Assembly (NCBI RefSeq): GCF_013372625.1 | Contig: NZ_JABXFD010000340.1 | Span: 1 to 38,641, forward strand | Reading direction: 5' to 3' | DNA length: 38,641 nucleotides | Source: Actinomadura sp. BRA 177 | Lineage (GTDB): Bacteria > Actinomycetota > Actinomycetes > Streptosporangiales > Streptosporangiaceae | Shown here: positions 30,570-38,429 of the stretch, piece after piece | Numbering within the stretch: position 1 is the stretch's first letter | Layout: every line of letters begins with the position of its first letter | The notes under the pieces: model-generated | Database searches by the model: none | The model's input: the letters and a program-made list of their open reading frames with translations, nothing else | Told to the model about the DNA's origin: nothing | Position numbers and translations under genes: made by a program

Positions 30570-30947
30570 ATGGTTACTCCAGATGGGATCGAGCAGGACG
30601 TCACGTTGACGAGTGCGGCCGTCCGGTATGACGAGCTGTGGGTTCGGGACGCCGTCGGGGAGGTGGCACTTGAGCGCGGGGAGGTGTTGGAGCTTCTCGC
30701 GCTCGGGGAGGTCATCGCCCGCAAGGCGGTCTACGGGCGGCAGCTCGCCGTGCGGTCGGCGCGGCGGGCCGGGGCTTCGTGGGCGCAGATCGGGGGGGCG
30801 CTCGGGGTCAGTAAGCAGGCCGCCTGGGAGGCGCATGGCCGGTGGATCGACGACCAGGCCGAGCAGCACCGGGACAGTGACTACCAGGGGCTGGACGAGG
30901 AGCAGGCCGCGGCGTTGCGCAGGCTCGCCGGGAGCGTGGACGAATAG
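30570..30947 (+). CDS. Helix-turn-helix protein, unassigned family
   Basis: Protein of 125 residues. The middle reads RSARRAGASWAQIGGALGVSKQAAWEAHGRW, a clear homeodomain-like helix-turn-helix (about residues 60-93), preceded by an acidic helical N-terminus and followed by an acidic tail (EQHRDSDYQGLDEEQAAALRRL). It resembles small actinomycete proteins annotated only as HTH domain proteins. The ATG has no good ribosome site. Tandem 16-bp repeats upstream suggest autoregulation. About 127 bases separate it from the RsbW-like gene. Confidence 0.75.
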   Translation: MVTPDGIEQDVTLTSAAVRYDELWVRDAVGEVALERGEVLELLALGEVIARKAVYGRQLAVRSARRAGASWAQIGGALGVSKQAAWEAHGRWIDDQAEQHRDSDYQGLDEEQAAALRRLAGSVDE

Positions 30948-31074
30948 CCGGCGCCGGGCGCGTCCACGCGGAAGTCTCGCTGAATATGGTGGTCGTCGCG
31001 TTTTTCTGGTGGCTGGAGTTTCCCGAGGTGGCGTAAGGGAAATCTGCCTGCTAGAGGGAACGGAGGCGATTGGC

Positions 31075-31479
31075 ATGGAGGTCGTTCTCGAAATGACCCT
31101 GCCGAGGAACGCCGAGAGCGCTCCGCTGGTGCGGCACACGCTCGACGCCTCTCTCCGCGGCCTCGGGGTGGGATCCGAGGTCCGTGCCGATATCGCGCTC
31201 GCTCTGGGAGAGGCGTGCGCGAACGTCATCCAGCACGCCGCGGCCGGAATGGAGTACGAGGTCCGGGCGCGGATGGACGGGGCGAGATGCGTCGTGGAGG
31301 TCATCGACGGCGGCACCGGCGCGGAGGAGACCGAGTGGGAGTCCCTGCAGGTGGCGCCGCTCGCCGAGCATGGCCGGGGGCTTCAGTTGATGCGGGCGTT
31401 CACGGAAGAACTTCATATAGCCGACCGGGTGCACCGGAACGGCGCGATCGTGCATTTTGAGAAGTCGCTGGCGGGCTGA
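31075..31479 (+). CDS. RsbW-like ATP-binding protein (HATPase_c_2)
   Basis: Anti-sigma-factor-type kinase of 134 residues. N box LALGEACANVIQHA, G1 VIDGGTGAEE, G2 EHGRGLQLMRAF; opening VLEMTLPRNAESAPLVRHTL. The sequence is closer to classical RsbW/SpoIIAB than the one at 10033 (EACANVIQHA is near-canonical). GGAGG is eight bases before ATG 31075. No sigma-B-type sigma factor or STAS anti-anti-sigma gene is adjacent, but two SpoIIE-type phosphatases lie 2-6 kb away and could act in the same partner-switch. A hairpin overlapping its stop ends the transcript. Confidence 0.88.
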   Translation: MEVVLEMTLPRNAESAPLVRHTLDASLRGLGVGSEVRADIALALGEACANVIQHAAAGMEYEVRARMDGARCVVEVIDGGTGAEETEWESLQVAPLAEHGRGLQLMRAFTEELHIADRVHRNGAIVHFEKSLAG

Positions 31480-31508
31480 CGGCCCGGCGAAGGCCCGCCG
31501 GGCCGTCA
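31477..31508. terminator. 13-bp hairpin beginning at a stop codon
   Basis: TGACGGCCCGGCG (31477-31489) and its exact complement (31496-31508) with a six-base loop. The first three bases are the TGA of the RsbW-like gene. It ends seven bases before the convergent secreted-protein gene's stop, so it can serve both directions. Confidence 0.75.
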
Positions 31509-31514
31509 GGTCTG

Positions 31515-32162
31515 TCAGCCGGTGACCGGCAGGTCGTGCTGCACCGGGCTCGGCGCGGGCGCCTCGGACGGGGTCCGCACGGGGGCGCCCTGGCCGCAGG
31601 TGGCGGACGCGACGCGCAGCGCGCCCTTGCCGCCGGGCAGCATCAGCTCCAGCGCGGTGACGGCGAGCCGGCCGTCCGCGGTGCGCTGCTGCTTGTTGAG
31701 GGTCAGCGAGGTGCGGCCGAGGCCGTCCACGTCGACCGGGATGGTGGTGTTCGGCGGCGGCGTGGAGTCCAGCCGCTTGCCGGCGAGGACGGCGTGCGCG
31801 AGGTTCGCGGTCCCCTGGCCGTTCACGCACTTCGCGGAGACGGCGCTCGCGGCCAGCTTCGCGGTCGGGACGGCGAGCCGCGCGACGGACGACTTCGCGC
31901 GGGCGGCGGAGGCGCTGACGTCCAGCGCGGACGCCTTGACCAGCTTGGTGTGGTCCTCCCGCAGCAGGCTCTTGCTGACCTTGCCCGTGGTGGACGAGAC
32001 GGCGGGCACCGGCGGGACGGCGAGCGGCCCGGTGACCGTCAGCCCGTACGCGGAGCCCTCACCGGAGGGCGCGGCGGCCAGCGCCGGGGCGGCCAGGGCC
32101 GGGGTGGCGGCGGCGAGGCCGCCGGCGAGCAGGCCGACCGTGAGGGCATGGCTGTATCGCAT
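31515..32162 (-). CDS. Secreted choice-of-anchor P-like protein ending in LPVTG
   Basis: Exported protein of 215 residues. The signal peptide (MRYSHALTVGLLAGGLAAATPALA) is clear; the mature part is Ala/Ser/Val-rich with two cysteines (KCVNGQ and ATCGQG) and the pattern AYGLTVTGPLAVPPVP, DGLGRTSLTLNKQQRTADG, VTALELMLP, which fits choice-of-anchor P family proteins. It ends in QHDLPVTG and then the stop. LPVTG resembles a sortase signal, but no hydrophobic helix or positive tail follows, so covalent anchoring by sortase is not expected in the usual way. The ATG starts 24 bases downstream of the L,D-transpeptidase stop on the same strand. Confidence 0.8.
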   Translation of the reverse strand: MRYSHALTVGLLAGGLAAATPALAAPALAAAPSGEGSAYGLTVTGPLAVPPVPAVSSTTGKVSKSLLREDHTKLVKASALDVSASAARAKSSVARLAVPTAKLAASAVSAKCVNGQGTANLAHAVLAGKRLDSTPPPNTTIPVDVDGLGRTSLTLNKQQRTADGRLAVTALELMLPGGKGALRVASATCGQGAPVRTPSEAPAPSPVQHDLPVTG

Positions 32163-32186
32163 GGATGTGCTCCGTTTCTTGAGAGT

Positions 32187-33011
32187 TCAGGCGGTGATGA
32201 ACACCAGCGAGCCGAGCGGGACGCGGGACAGCGCCTTGAGCGCGTCCGCGGGGACCCGCACGCAGCCGTGCGTGACGGCCTTGCCGAACACGGAGGCGTC
32301 GGGCCAGCCGTGCAGGGCGACGGTGCCGGGCCCGCCGCCGAAGGTGTCCAGGGTCGCCGAGTGCGTGCCGAGCGGCAGGACGATCGGGCTCTGCTTCTTG
32401 TCGGGCGGCTCGATCGAGGCCATGACGAACGTCCGGCCGGGCGGCGTCGGGGTCTTGGCGCCGCCGACCGCGACCGTCCACCGGCCGGTCTGCCGCCCGG
32501 ACTTGAGCAGCGTGAGCCGCCGGTGCCCGAGATCGACCCGGACGGTGTAGGGCGTGTGCGCGGTCCGCAGCCCGGTGCCGGAGATCCAGCCGCTCGCCTG
32601 GTTGGGGCGGCTCGGCAGCAGCACGCGCCGCCATTCGCCCGAACTCTCCACCACGGGCACCCAGGTGGGCCCGCCCAGTTCGGTGGTGGGGAGGGTGGCG
32701 ACGCGGCGCCCGCCCGGACGGTCCAGCACGGGCGCCGCCTTGGTCGGGTGCACGACGAGGCCGTCGGTGGCGCCGTCCGGCGTCGTGTCCTTGGGCGCGC
32801 CGGACAGGGTGCTGTACGTGGTGGCCTCGGGGACCTTGGCGGCCCCGGCCTCCGCCGCGGCCGCCGGCCGCCCGGTGTCCTTGTCCGGCGCCGTGCCGTG
32901 GGCGGTCGAGCCGCCGCATCCGCCGAGCAGGAGCACGGCGGCGGCCGCCGGGAGGAGCCCGGCGGCGGTGCCGGCCCGGCGGGAATGCCGCCGGGCATTG
33001 ATGGTCGCCAT
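32187..33011 (-). CDS. L,D-transpeptidase (YkuD) lipoprotein
   Basis: Peptidoglycan cross-linking enzyme of 274 residues, anchored outside the membrane. The signal peptide ends in LLLGGC (lipobox), and the ErfK/YbiS/YkuD catalytic motif is ALHGWPDA...AVTHGCVRVP with Cys250 as nucleophile; the usual Ser before HGC is Thr. An SH3-like segment (TWVPVVESSGEWRRVLLP) precedes the catalytic domain. ATG 33011 gives the proper signal; an upstream in-frame start at 33080 adds residues unsuited to a signal peptide. It likely forms an operon with the LPVTG protein downstream. Confidence 0.9.
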   Translation of the reverse strand: MATINARRHSRRAGTAAGLLPAAAAVLLLGGCGGSTAHGTAPDKDTGRPAAAAEAGAAKVPEATTYSTLSGAPKDTTPDGATDGLVVHPTKAAPVLDRPGGRRVATLPTTELGGPTWVPVVESSGEWRRVLLPSRPNQASGWISGTGLRTAHTPYTVRVDLGHRRLTLLKSGRQTGRWTVAVGGAKTPTPPGRTFVMASIEPPDKKQSPIVLPLGTHSATLDTFGGGPGTVALHGWPDASVFGKAVTHGCVRVPADALKALSRVPLGSLVFITA

Positions 33012-33155
33012 GGGCCGCGATGTTAGTGGTGGTGAAGGCGCGCGTAGCGGGAATGGCGAAAACGCGCCGCGAGCCGCCATTGCAAAGAATGATAATTGCC
33101 AATTTTGTAGGTGCTTTGCGGAGCGTCGTAACTTTCCCGAATAAAAGCGGACGAG

Positions 33156-33629
33156 TCAGGCGAGCATGGAGAAGGAGCCGCCCTCGTCGTCCGGCTTGGA
33201 GGCAGCGTCGTGGAACTCCGTGAGCCCCCGCAGCAGCGCGGCGCGCGCGGACGCCGGCATCATCTCCAGCACGCGGGCGAGCTCCTCCAGCCGCCGCCCC
33301 CGCAGCCGGCCGAGCAGCGCCCGCCCGTCCGCGCTCAGCCGGACGGTGACCTCGCGGCGGTCCCGGCCGGGGTCGCGGGTCAGCAGCCCGGCCGCCTCCA
33401 GCCGGTCGCACAGCCGGCTCGCCGAGCTCACCAGCGCGCCCAGCTCGCCCGCCAGGCTGCTGATGTTGACCGGACCGCGCTCCAGGACGAACAGGGCGCG
33501 CAGTTGCGTGGACGGGACGGGTACATCCGGGGCATTGTGAGCGCGCGACCAGATGTTCATCAGGGTGGAGGCCGCGTCGTCCAGGGCCGCCGCGGAATCC
33601 ACGGCTCCCTCACCCGGCGTGTCCACCAT
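33156..33629 (-). CDS. MarR-family transcriptional regulator
   Basis: Winged-helix regulator of about 157 residues: STLMNIWSRAHNA (helix 1), TQLRALFVLERGPVNISSLAGEL, recognition helix SSASRLCDRLEAAGLL, wing RDPGRDRREVTVRLSADGRALL. A longer start at 33665 is possible; ATG 33629 has GGAAGG almost adjacent, which is too close, so the exact start is uncertain. It is divergent from the PP2C phosphatase gene with about 100 bases between and probably regulates it and itself. Confidence 0.88.
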   Translation of the reverse strand: MVDTPGEGAVDSAAALDDAASTLMNIWSRAHNAPDVPVPSTQLRALFVLERGPVNISSLAGELGALVSSASRLCDRLEAAGLLTRDPGRDRREVTVRLSADGRALLGRLRGRRLEELARVLEMMPASARAALLRGLTEFHDAASKPDDEGGSFSMLA

Positions 33630-33729
33630 GCCTTCCACTGTTACATACGACGTCGCCGACGGCATCCCTGGACCTGCGGGTCCACGCGGTGCCGAGGGCG
33701 GCTCGGCCCCTACCCCGGCGAGGATCGCG

Positions 33730-34884
33730 ATGCATGAGGAATCCGCGGCGGACGAACTGCCGCCGGCGATCGAGGAGGCGCTCTGGGCGGCTCCGCCGCA
33801 CGAGCTGATCGACGTCGCGACCGGTCTGCTCGAACGGCACGCGGGCGCCGCCGCCGAGGTGCTCCTGATCGACTACCGGCAGGCGTTCCTCGTCCGGACC
33901 GTCCCCGAGGAGGACGGCGACGAGGGCCTGCCGGTCGACAACACCGCCCCCGGCCACGCGTTCGCCGCGCAGCGGACGGTCAGCGAGGGCGACGCCGCCC
34001 ACCTGCCGATGACCGTGAAGGGCGAGCGCCTCGGCGTGCTGACCGTGCGCGTCCGGGACGGCGGGCCGGACTGGCTGGACGCGTTCGCCGCCGTCCTCGC
34101 CCGCGCGCTGAAGATCGCCGACCAGGGCACCGACCTGTACCGGCGGCTGCGCCGGCGGACGCGGCTGACGCTCGCCGCCGAGATGCAGTGGGACCTGCTG
34201 CCCCCGCCCGCCTACGACGCCGCCGAGTTCCGCTTCGCCGGGCAGCTCGAACCCGCGTACGCGGTGTGGGGCGACAACTTCGACTGGTCGGTGTCCGCCG
34301 AGACGTTCACGCTGACGGTCGGCAACGGGATGGGCTCGGGGACGACCTCGGCCGCGCTCACCCACCTGGCGGTCAGCGCGCTGCGCAACGCGCGGCGGTC
34401 CGGCGCCGGCATCACCGACCAGGCCGCGCTCGGCGACCAGACGCTGTTCGCGCGGCACCGCGGTGAGCAGCACGTGGCCACGCTGCTGATGGAGTTCGAA
34501 CTCGACACGGGACGGATCCGGGTGGTGGACGCGGGCTCGCCGCAGATCTACCGGTCGCGCGGCGGCGTCACCGACCGGATCGAGTTCGACGCGCAGATGC
34601 CGCTCGGGATGTTCGGCGACACCCGCTACGTGACCGAGGAGTTCACCGTCGAGCCGGGCGACCGGCTGGTCGTCGTCAGCGACGGGGTGCACACCGCGCT
34701 GTCCCCGTCCGGCGTCCCGTTCGGGCGGTCGGCGCTGTTCCAGGCGCTCCGCGCGACCCGGCTGCAGGATCCGCCGGAGGCCGTCCGCAGCATGATCCGG
34801 AGCTTCGTCGACTACCACGATGAGACGAGCCCGGCCGACGACGCCGTGATCGTCTGCATCGACTGGACGGGACGCGGCGCCTGA
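33730..34884 (+). CDS. SpoIIE/PP2C-type serine phosphatase with altered metal site
   Basis: Protein of 384 residues. The N-terminal part is a GAF-like region (DELPPAIEEAL; VLLIDYRQAFLVR; GDAAHLPMTVKGERLGVLTV), followed by a SpoIIE phosphatase domain: EMQWDLLPPP, GDNFDWSV (Asp182), SDGVHTALSP and PADDAVIVCIDW. Where active enzymes have GDVxGHG the sequence is GNGMGSG, so the metal-binding aspartate is Asn199. Activity may be lost or changed. ATG 33730 follows GAGGA; the frame continues upstream but crosses the MarR gene. Its stop is seven bases from the stop of the convergent response regulator. Confidence 0.87.
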   Translation: MHEESAADELPPAIEEALWAAPPHELIDVATGLLERHAGAAAEVLLIDYRQAFLVRTVPEEDGDEGLPVDNTAPGHAFAAQRTVSEGDAAHLPMTVKGERLGVLTVRVRDGGPDWLDAFAAVLARALKIADQGTDLYRRLRRRTRLTLAAEMQWDLLPPPAYDAAEFRFAGQLEPAYAVWGDNFDWSVSAETFTLTVGNGMGSGTTSAALTHLAVSALRNARRSGAGITDQAALGDQTLFARHRGEQHVATLLMEFELDTGRIRVVDAGSPQIYRSRGGVTDRIEFDAQMPLGMFGDTRYVTEEFTVEPGDRLVVVSDGVHTALSPSGVPFGRSALFQALRATRLQDPPEAVRSMIRSFVDYHDETSPADDAVIVCIDWTGRGA

Positions 34885-34890
34885 GAACGG

Positions 34891-35328
34891 TCAGCGCGGC
34901 AGCTTCACCACGGTCACGAAGAAGTTGTCGATCTGGCGGACGACCGAGATGAACTGGTCGAAGTCGACCGGCTTGGTGACGTAGGCGTTGGCGTGCAGGT
35001 GGTAGCTGCGCAGGATGTCCTCGTCGGCCTCGGACGTCGTCAGCACGACGACGGGGATGCGGCGCAGGTCGTCGTCCGCCTTGATCTCGCCGAGGACCTC
35101 GCGGCCGTCCTTGCGCGGCAGGTTGAGGTCCAGCAGGATCAGGTCGGGACGGGGCGCGTTCACGTACTCGCCCTCCCGGCGCAGGAACGCCATCGCCTGC
35201 TCGCCGTCGTTCACGACGCTCAGCGTGTTGTTGACCTTGTTGTGCTCGAACGCCTCGACGGTCAGCAGGACGTCGCCGGGGTCGTCCTCGACGAGCAGGA
35301 CCTCGATGGGGTGCGGGGCTTCGTTCAC
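34891..35328 (-). CDS. Single-domain response regulator (Rcp1-like)
   Basis: Receiver-only protein of 145 residues: acidic pocket VEDDPGD, phosphoacceptor Asp67 in [13 protein letters not shown], Thr/Ser in LTTSE, Lys119 in VTKPVD. The DPGDxxL after the acidic pair and the PRKDGRE loop are typical of Rcp1-type regulators that pair with bacteriophytochrome-like kinases. GTG 35328 overlaps the histidine kinase stop by four bases. It is the last gene of the phosphorelay operon. No output domain, so it acts by protein contact or phosphate transfer. Confidence 0.92.
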   Translation of the reverse strand: MNEAPHPIEVLLVEDDPGDVLLTVEAFEHNKVNNTLSVVNDGEQAMAFLRREGEYVNAPRPDLILLDLNLPRKDGREVLGEIKADDDLRRIPVVVLTTSEADEDILRSYHLHANAYVTKPVDFDQFISVVRQIDNFFVTVVKLPR

Positions 35329-36992
35329 GTGTCGTCTCCGTTGCCTATGTGGGACTGGACCGGCAGGGTCCAGCGGAAGGTGGTGCCGGGCTCCGCGCCC
35401 TCCTCGCGGGCGTCCAGCCAGATCCGGCCGCCGTGGAACTCGACGATCTTCTTGCAGAGCGCCAGCCCGATGCCCGTGCCGGTGTACTCGTCCCGCGGGT
35501 GCAGCCGCTGGAAGATCAGGAAGATGCGGTCGGCGTACCGGGGCTCCACGCCGATGCCGTTGTCGGCGCAGCCGAACACCCACTCGTCACCGTCGCGGCG
35601 GGCGTCGATGACGACCCGGGGCGGCACGCCCTCGCGGCGGAACTTGATCGCGTTGCCGATGAGGTTCTGGAAGAGCTGGGTGAGCTGCGTGCGGTCGCCG
35701 GGAACGTGCGGCAGGTCGCCGAGCTCCACCTCGGCGCCGGTCTCCTCGCGCAGCGCCGTCAGGTTGTCCATGGCCTGCCGCGTGACGGCCGCCAGGTCGA
35801 TGGACTCCTCCGGCTGCGTCATCCGGCCGACCCGGGAGAAGCTCAGCAGGTCGTTGATGAGGGCCTGCATGCGCTTGGCGCCGTCCACGGCGAACGCGAT
35901 GTACTGCTGCCCGCGGTCGTCCAGCTGGTCCCCGTACCGGCGCTCGATCATCTGGCAGAAGCTCGCGACCTTGCGCAGCGGCTCCTGCAGGTCGTGGCTC
36001 GCGACGTAGGCGAACTGCTCCAGCTCGGCATTGGACCGGCGCAGCTCGCCGGTCTGCTCGTTGAGCTGCCGGGTCTTCTCCTCGCTGATCTGCCACTGCC
36101 GGATGATCCGGTTGCGCATCGCGTCGATGATCGCGGCCAGCTCGTTGATCTCGGCCGGGCCGGGGACGTCCAGCGGGGCCCCGAAGTCGCCCCGGGAGAC
36201 GGCGCGGACGCGCTCGGTCAGCGACGACACCGGCGTCAGCACGGTCCGGCGGAGCAGCACGGCGAGCGCCAGCGCGGCCACGACCACCAGGATCAGCGCG
36301 GCGACCGTCGACCACAGTGCCGCGCTCGCGCGGGACTGCAGCTTCGCGGCGGTCCGGTCGTGCAGCTTCGTGATGCCGACCTGCAGCGGCGTCATGTCGC
36401 CGCGCGCCCGGTTGAGCAGCAGCCGCGCGCCCTGGCTCTGCTCGGCCTCGATGCCGTGCCCGCCGGGTCCGGCCGCGATCACGTCGGCGAACGCCCTGCG
36501 CCACGCGGCGGAGTCGCGGGTCGCCTGGTCCAGCAGGCGGTCGACGTCGTCGCTGCCCGGCACCCCGGACAGCAGCCGGCGCATCGTGGCGGCGGAGTCC
36601 GCCTCCTGCCGCACGGCCTCGCGGTACTCGGCGAGGTGCGCGTCCCGGCCGTCCTGCGCGTAGTCGCGGATGGCCATGTCCTGGTTGGTGACGGCGGTCG
36701 ACAGCCGGAACTGCTCCAGCGTCGCCGGGTCCACCTGGTTGACGAGGACGTCCCGCGCCTGGTTGTTCCCGTAGAGCGCGGTCCCGGCCTGCGCGAAGGC
36801 GATCAGCAGCAGCAGGCCGAGGACGACCGCGCCGATCTGGTAGATCCGGACGAGCCGCAGCCGGCCGATCCCGTGCCCCTCGGGCAGGTCCGCCGCGGGC
36901 AGCACGACGGCCGGCCCGCTGATCCGCAGCTCCCGGCTGAGCTCGGCGCCGCGCGCCTCCGCCGTGCCCGGTTTCGGTCCCTGCACGCTCAT
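35325..36992 (-). CDS. Sensor histidine kinase with CHASE3-like sensor and HAMP
   Basis: Membrane kinase of 555 residues. Order: cytoplasmic N-terminus, helix [21 protein letters not shown] (about 50-70), extracytoplasmic CHASE3-like helical sensor, second helix [23 protein letters not shown] (about 228-250), HAMP, HisKA with phosphoacceptor His333 ([20 protein letters not shown]), and HATPase with N box [14 protein letters not shown]1 [10 protein letters not shown] and G2 [16 protein letters not shown]. It is coupled at both ends: ATG 36992 overlaps the upstream stop (TGATG) and its stop overlaps the receiver gene. Its partner is likely the adjacent Rcp1-like regulator and perhaps the receiver-SpoIIE protein. 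Signal unknown. Confidence 0.92.
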   Translation of the reverse strand: MSVQGPKPGTAEARGAELSRELRISGPAVVLPAADLPEGHGIGRLRLVRIYQIGAVVLGLLLLIAFAQAGTALYGNNQARDVLVNQVDPATLEQFRLSTAVTNQDMAIRDYAQDGRDAHLAEYREAVRQEADSAATMRRLLSGVPGSDDVDRLLDQATRDSAAWRRAFADVIAAGPGGHGIEAEQSQGARLLLNRARGDMTPLQVGITKLHDRTAAKLQSRASAALWSTVAALILVVVAALALAVLLRRTVLTPVSSLTERVRAVSRGDFGAPLDVPGPAEINELAAIIDAMRNRIIRQWQISEEKTRQLNEQTGELRRSNAELEQFAYVASHDLQEPLRKVASFCQMIERRYGDQLDDRGQQYIAFAVDGAKRMQALINDLLSFSRVGRMTQPEESIDLAAVTRQAMDNLTALREETGAEVELGDLPHVPGDRTQLTQLFQNLIGNAIKFRREGVPPRVVIDARRDGDEWVFGCADNGIGVEPRYADRIFLIFQRLHPRDEYTGTGIGLALCKKIVEFHGGRIWLDAREEGAEPGTTFRWTLPVQSHIGNGDDT

Positions 36993-37240
36993 CAGCCGTC
37001 CCCCCGGCTCAGCAGCAGGACGGCCAGGTCGTCGGACAGGACGTCCCCGTTCAGCCGTTCCGCCTCGGCGATGAGCCCGTCGATGAGCTCGTCGCCGCGC
37101 CGGCCGTCGCCGTGCGCGATCTTCGCCAGCTCGACCAGCCCGGACAGGTCGAGGTACCCGTCGCCGTCATGGCCCTCGATCAGCCCGTCGGTGTAGAGCA
37201 GCAGCGTCCAGGACTCGCCGAGGTCGAGGTCGAGCGCGGG
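36992..37240 (-). pseudogene. C-terminal remainder of the SpoIIE phosphatase (out of frame)
   Basis: Reads PALDLDLGESWTLLLYTDG, then LSDDLAVLLLSRG, the normal end of a SpoIIE-type phosphatase with both C-terminal metal-site aspartates. It continues the preceding gene exactly, but in another frame, as if one base were missing at about 37236-37242 (reading GGCCCGCGC where GGCCCGGCGC would restore the frame). It overlaps the histidine kinase start by TGATG, consistent with a single intact ancestral gene of about 373 codons (36992-38112). Confidence 0.75.
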
Positions 37241-38112
37241 CCGAACAGCAGCGGCGGCGGGTGCCCGGCCCGGTACAGCCGGGCGCCGCGCCGGTCGGGC
37301 GCGATCGTCAGCATGCACAGGGTGGTGAAGATCTCCTCGGCCCAGCGCTCGTGCTGCAGGACGGCGTCGAGCGTGTCCAGGAGACCCGATCCGGTGTTCC
37401 CGGCGAGGACGAGCGTCCGCCACGCCATGCGGAGCCGCACCCCGAGGGACGCCTCGTCGGCGCCGTGCCCGCTGACGTCGCCGATCACGACGTGGACGGC
37501 GCCGTCCTCGGTCTCGACGGTGTCGTGGAAGTCGCCGCCGAGCAGCGCCCGGTCGCGTCCCGGCCGGTAGCGGGTGTGGTGCCGCAGCGTGCCGTCGTGC
37601 AGGATCGGGACGGGCAGCAGGCCGCGTTCCAGCCGGGCGTTCTCCCGGCTCAGCGCCCGCGCCTCGACCAGCTGCCGCTCCGACTCGTCGGCGCGCTGGC
37701 GCTCGATCGCGTAGCTGATCGCGCGGGTGAGCAGCGCGCCGTCCACGTCCTGCTTGACGAGGTAGTCCTGGGCGCCGGCGGCGACGGCCTCCACGCCGAC
37801 GTGCGCGTCGTCGAGGCCGGTCAGCACGAGGACGGCGGTGGTGGGCGCGTGGGCGCGCATCTGGTGGAGCGCGTCGAGTCCCTGCGCGTCCGGCAGCGAG
37901 AGGTCGACGATGACGCACTGGATGTCCGGGCGCAGCGCGTCGAGGGCTTCCCGGAGCGTGGTCGCGACGGTGATCCGGACGCTGGGCTGGGCCTCGGCGA
38001 GCAGCTCCTCGAACAGGAACGCGTCGCCCGGATCGTCCTCGACGAGGAGGAGGTGCGGGGAGCCGGCCACGCCGAGGAGTCGCTCCGCACCGCGACTGTG
38101 CATCGCGGCCAT
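37180..38112 (-). CDS. Response regulator-SpoIIE phosphatase, 3' end frameshifted
   Basis: Receiver domain (VEDDPGD; Asp70 in VIVDLSLPDA; Lys120) joined through a coiled-coil helix (RQRADESERQLVEARALSRENA) to an RsbU-like SpoIIE phosphatase with LLGGDFHDTV and GDVSGHGADEA intact. After about residue 290 the frame ends in missense (RSTSTSASPG...) at 37180, while the proper C-terminus continues in another frame at 36992-37240. Such RsbU-type proteins dephosphorylate anti-anti-sigma factors when their receiver is phosphorylated, which fits the RsbW-like genes nearby. ATG 38112 has AAGGAG seven bases upstream. Whether the break is real or an assembly error is open. Confidence 0.82.
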   Translation of the reverse strand: MAAMHSRGAERLLGVAGSPHLLLVEDDPGDAFLFEELLAEAQPSVRITVATTLREALDALRPDIQCVIVDLSLPDAQGLDALHQMRAHAPTTAVLVLTGLDDAHVGVEAVAAGAQDYLVKQDVDGALLTRAISYAIERQRADESERQLVEARALSRENARLERGLLPVPILHDGTLRHHTRYRPGRDRALLGGDFHDTVETEDGAVHVVIGDVSGHGADEASLGVRLRMAWRTLVLAGNTGSGLLDTLDAVLQHERWAEEIFTTLCMLTIAPDRRGARLYRAGHPPPLLFGPRSTSTSASPGRCCSTPTG

Positions 38113-38384
38113 GTCTCAGCTCCTTCGGTCCGGCGCACCGGGCGGTTCAGGCGGGGTTTGTTGTCGCCGAGCAAATATTAAGGGCACTTGGCAGCCGGAA
38201 TGCACAGCAAACGCCCGAAACGGCGACTCTGACCGCCCAACCTACTTCCGTCGCGCACGGTAGCGCCGCGCCCCGCACCCGATTTCCACAACCGGTCGGA
38301 CCCACGTTTCCCCGGTCGGGTGTAACAAGGACGCTCGTCCGGCCACTACCTCGTGACATGAACACCTGGACGGACGGAGGCGCG

Positions 38385-38429
38385 GTGGCAGACGACAGCG
38401 GCGGAGGGACGGGCGGTGAACCGGCGTGA
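38385..38429 (+). CDS. Possible 14-codon leader peptide ahead of the sigma-factor gene
   Basis: GTG 38385, preceded by GGACGGAGG, opens a 14-codon frame (VADDSGGGTGGEPA) whose TGA overlaps the GTG start of the ECF sigma factor by four bases (GTGA). The sigma start itself lacks a close ribosome site, so translation would depend on this leader. It could also be an artefact of a small indel joining two real frames. Short and unconserved in appearance, so low confidence. Confidence 0.35.
   Translation: MADDSGGGTGGEPA

Noticed and set aside
33553..33729. N-terminal extension of the PP2C phosphatase to 33553
   Set aside because: Overlaps the MarR coding region on the other strand and has no domain character; ATG 33730 follows GAGGA.
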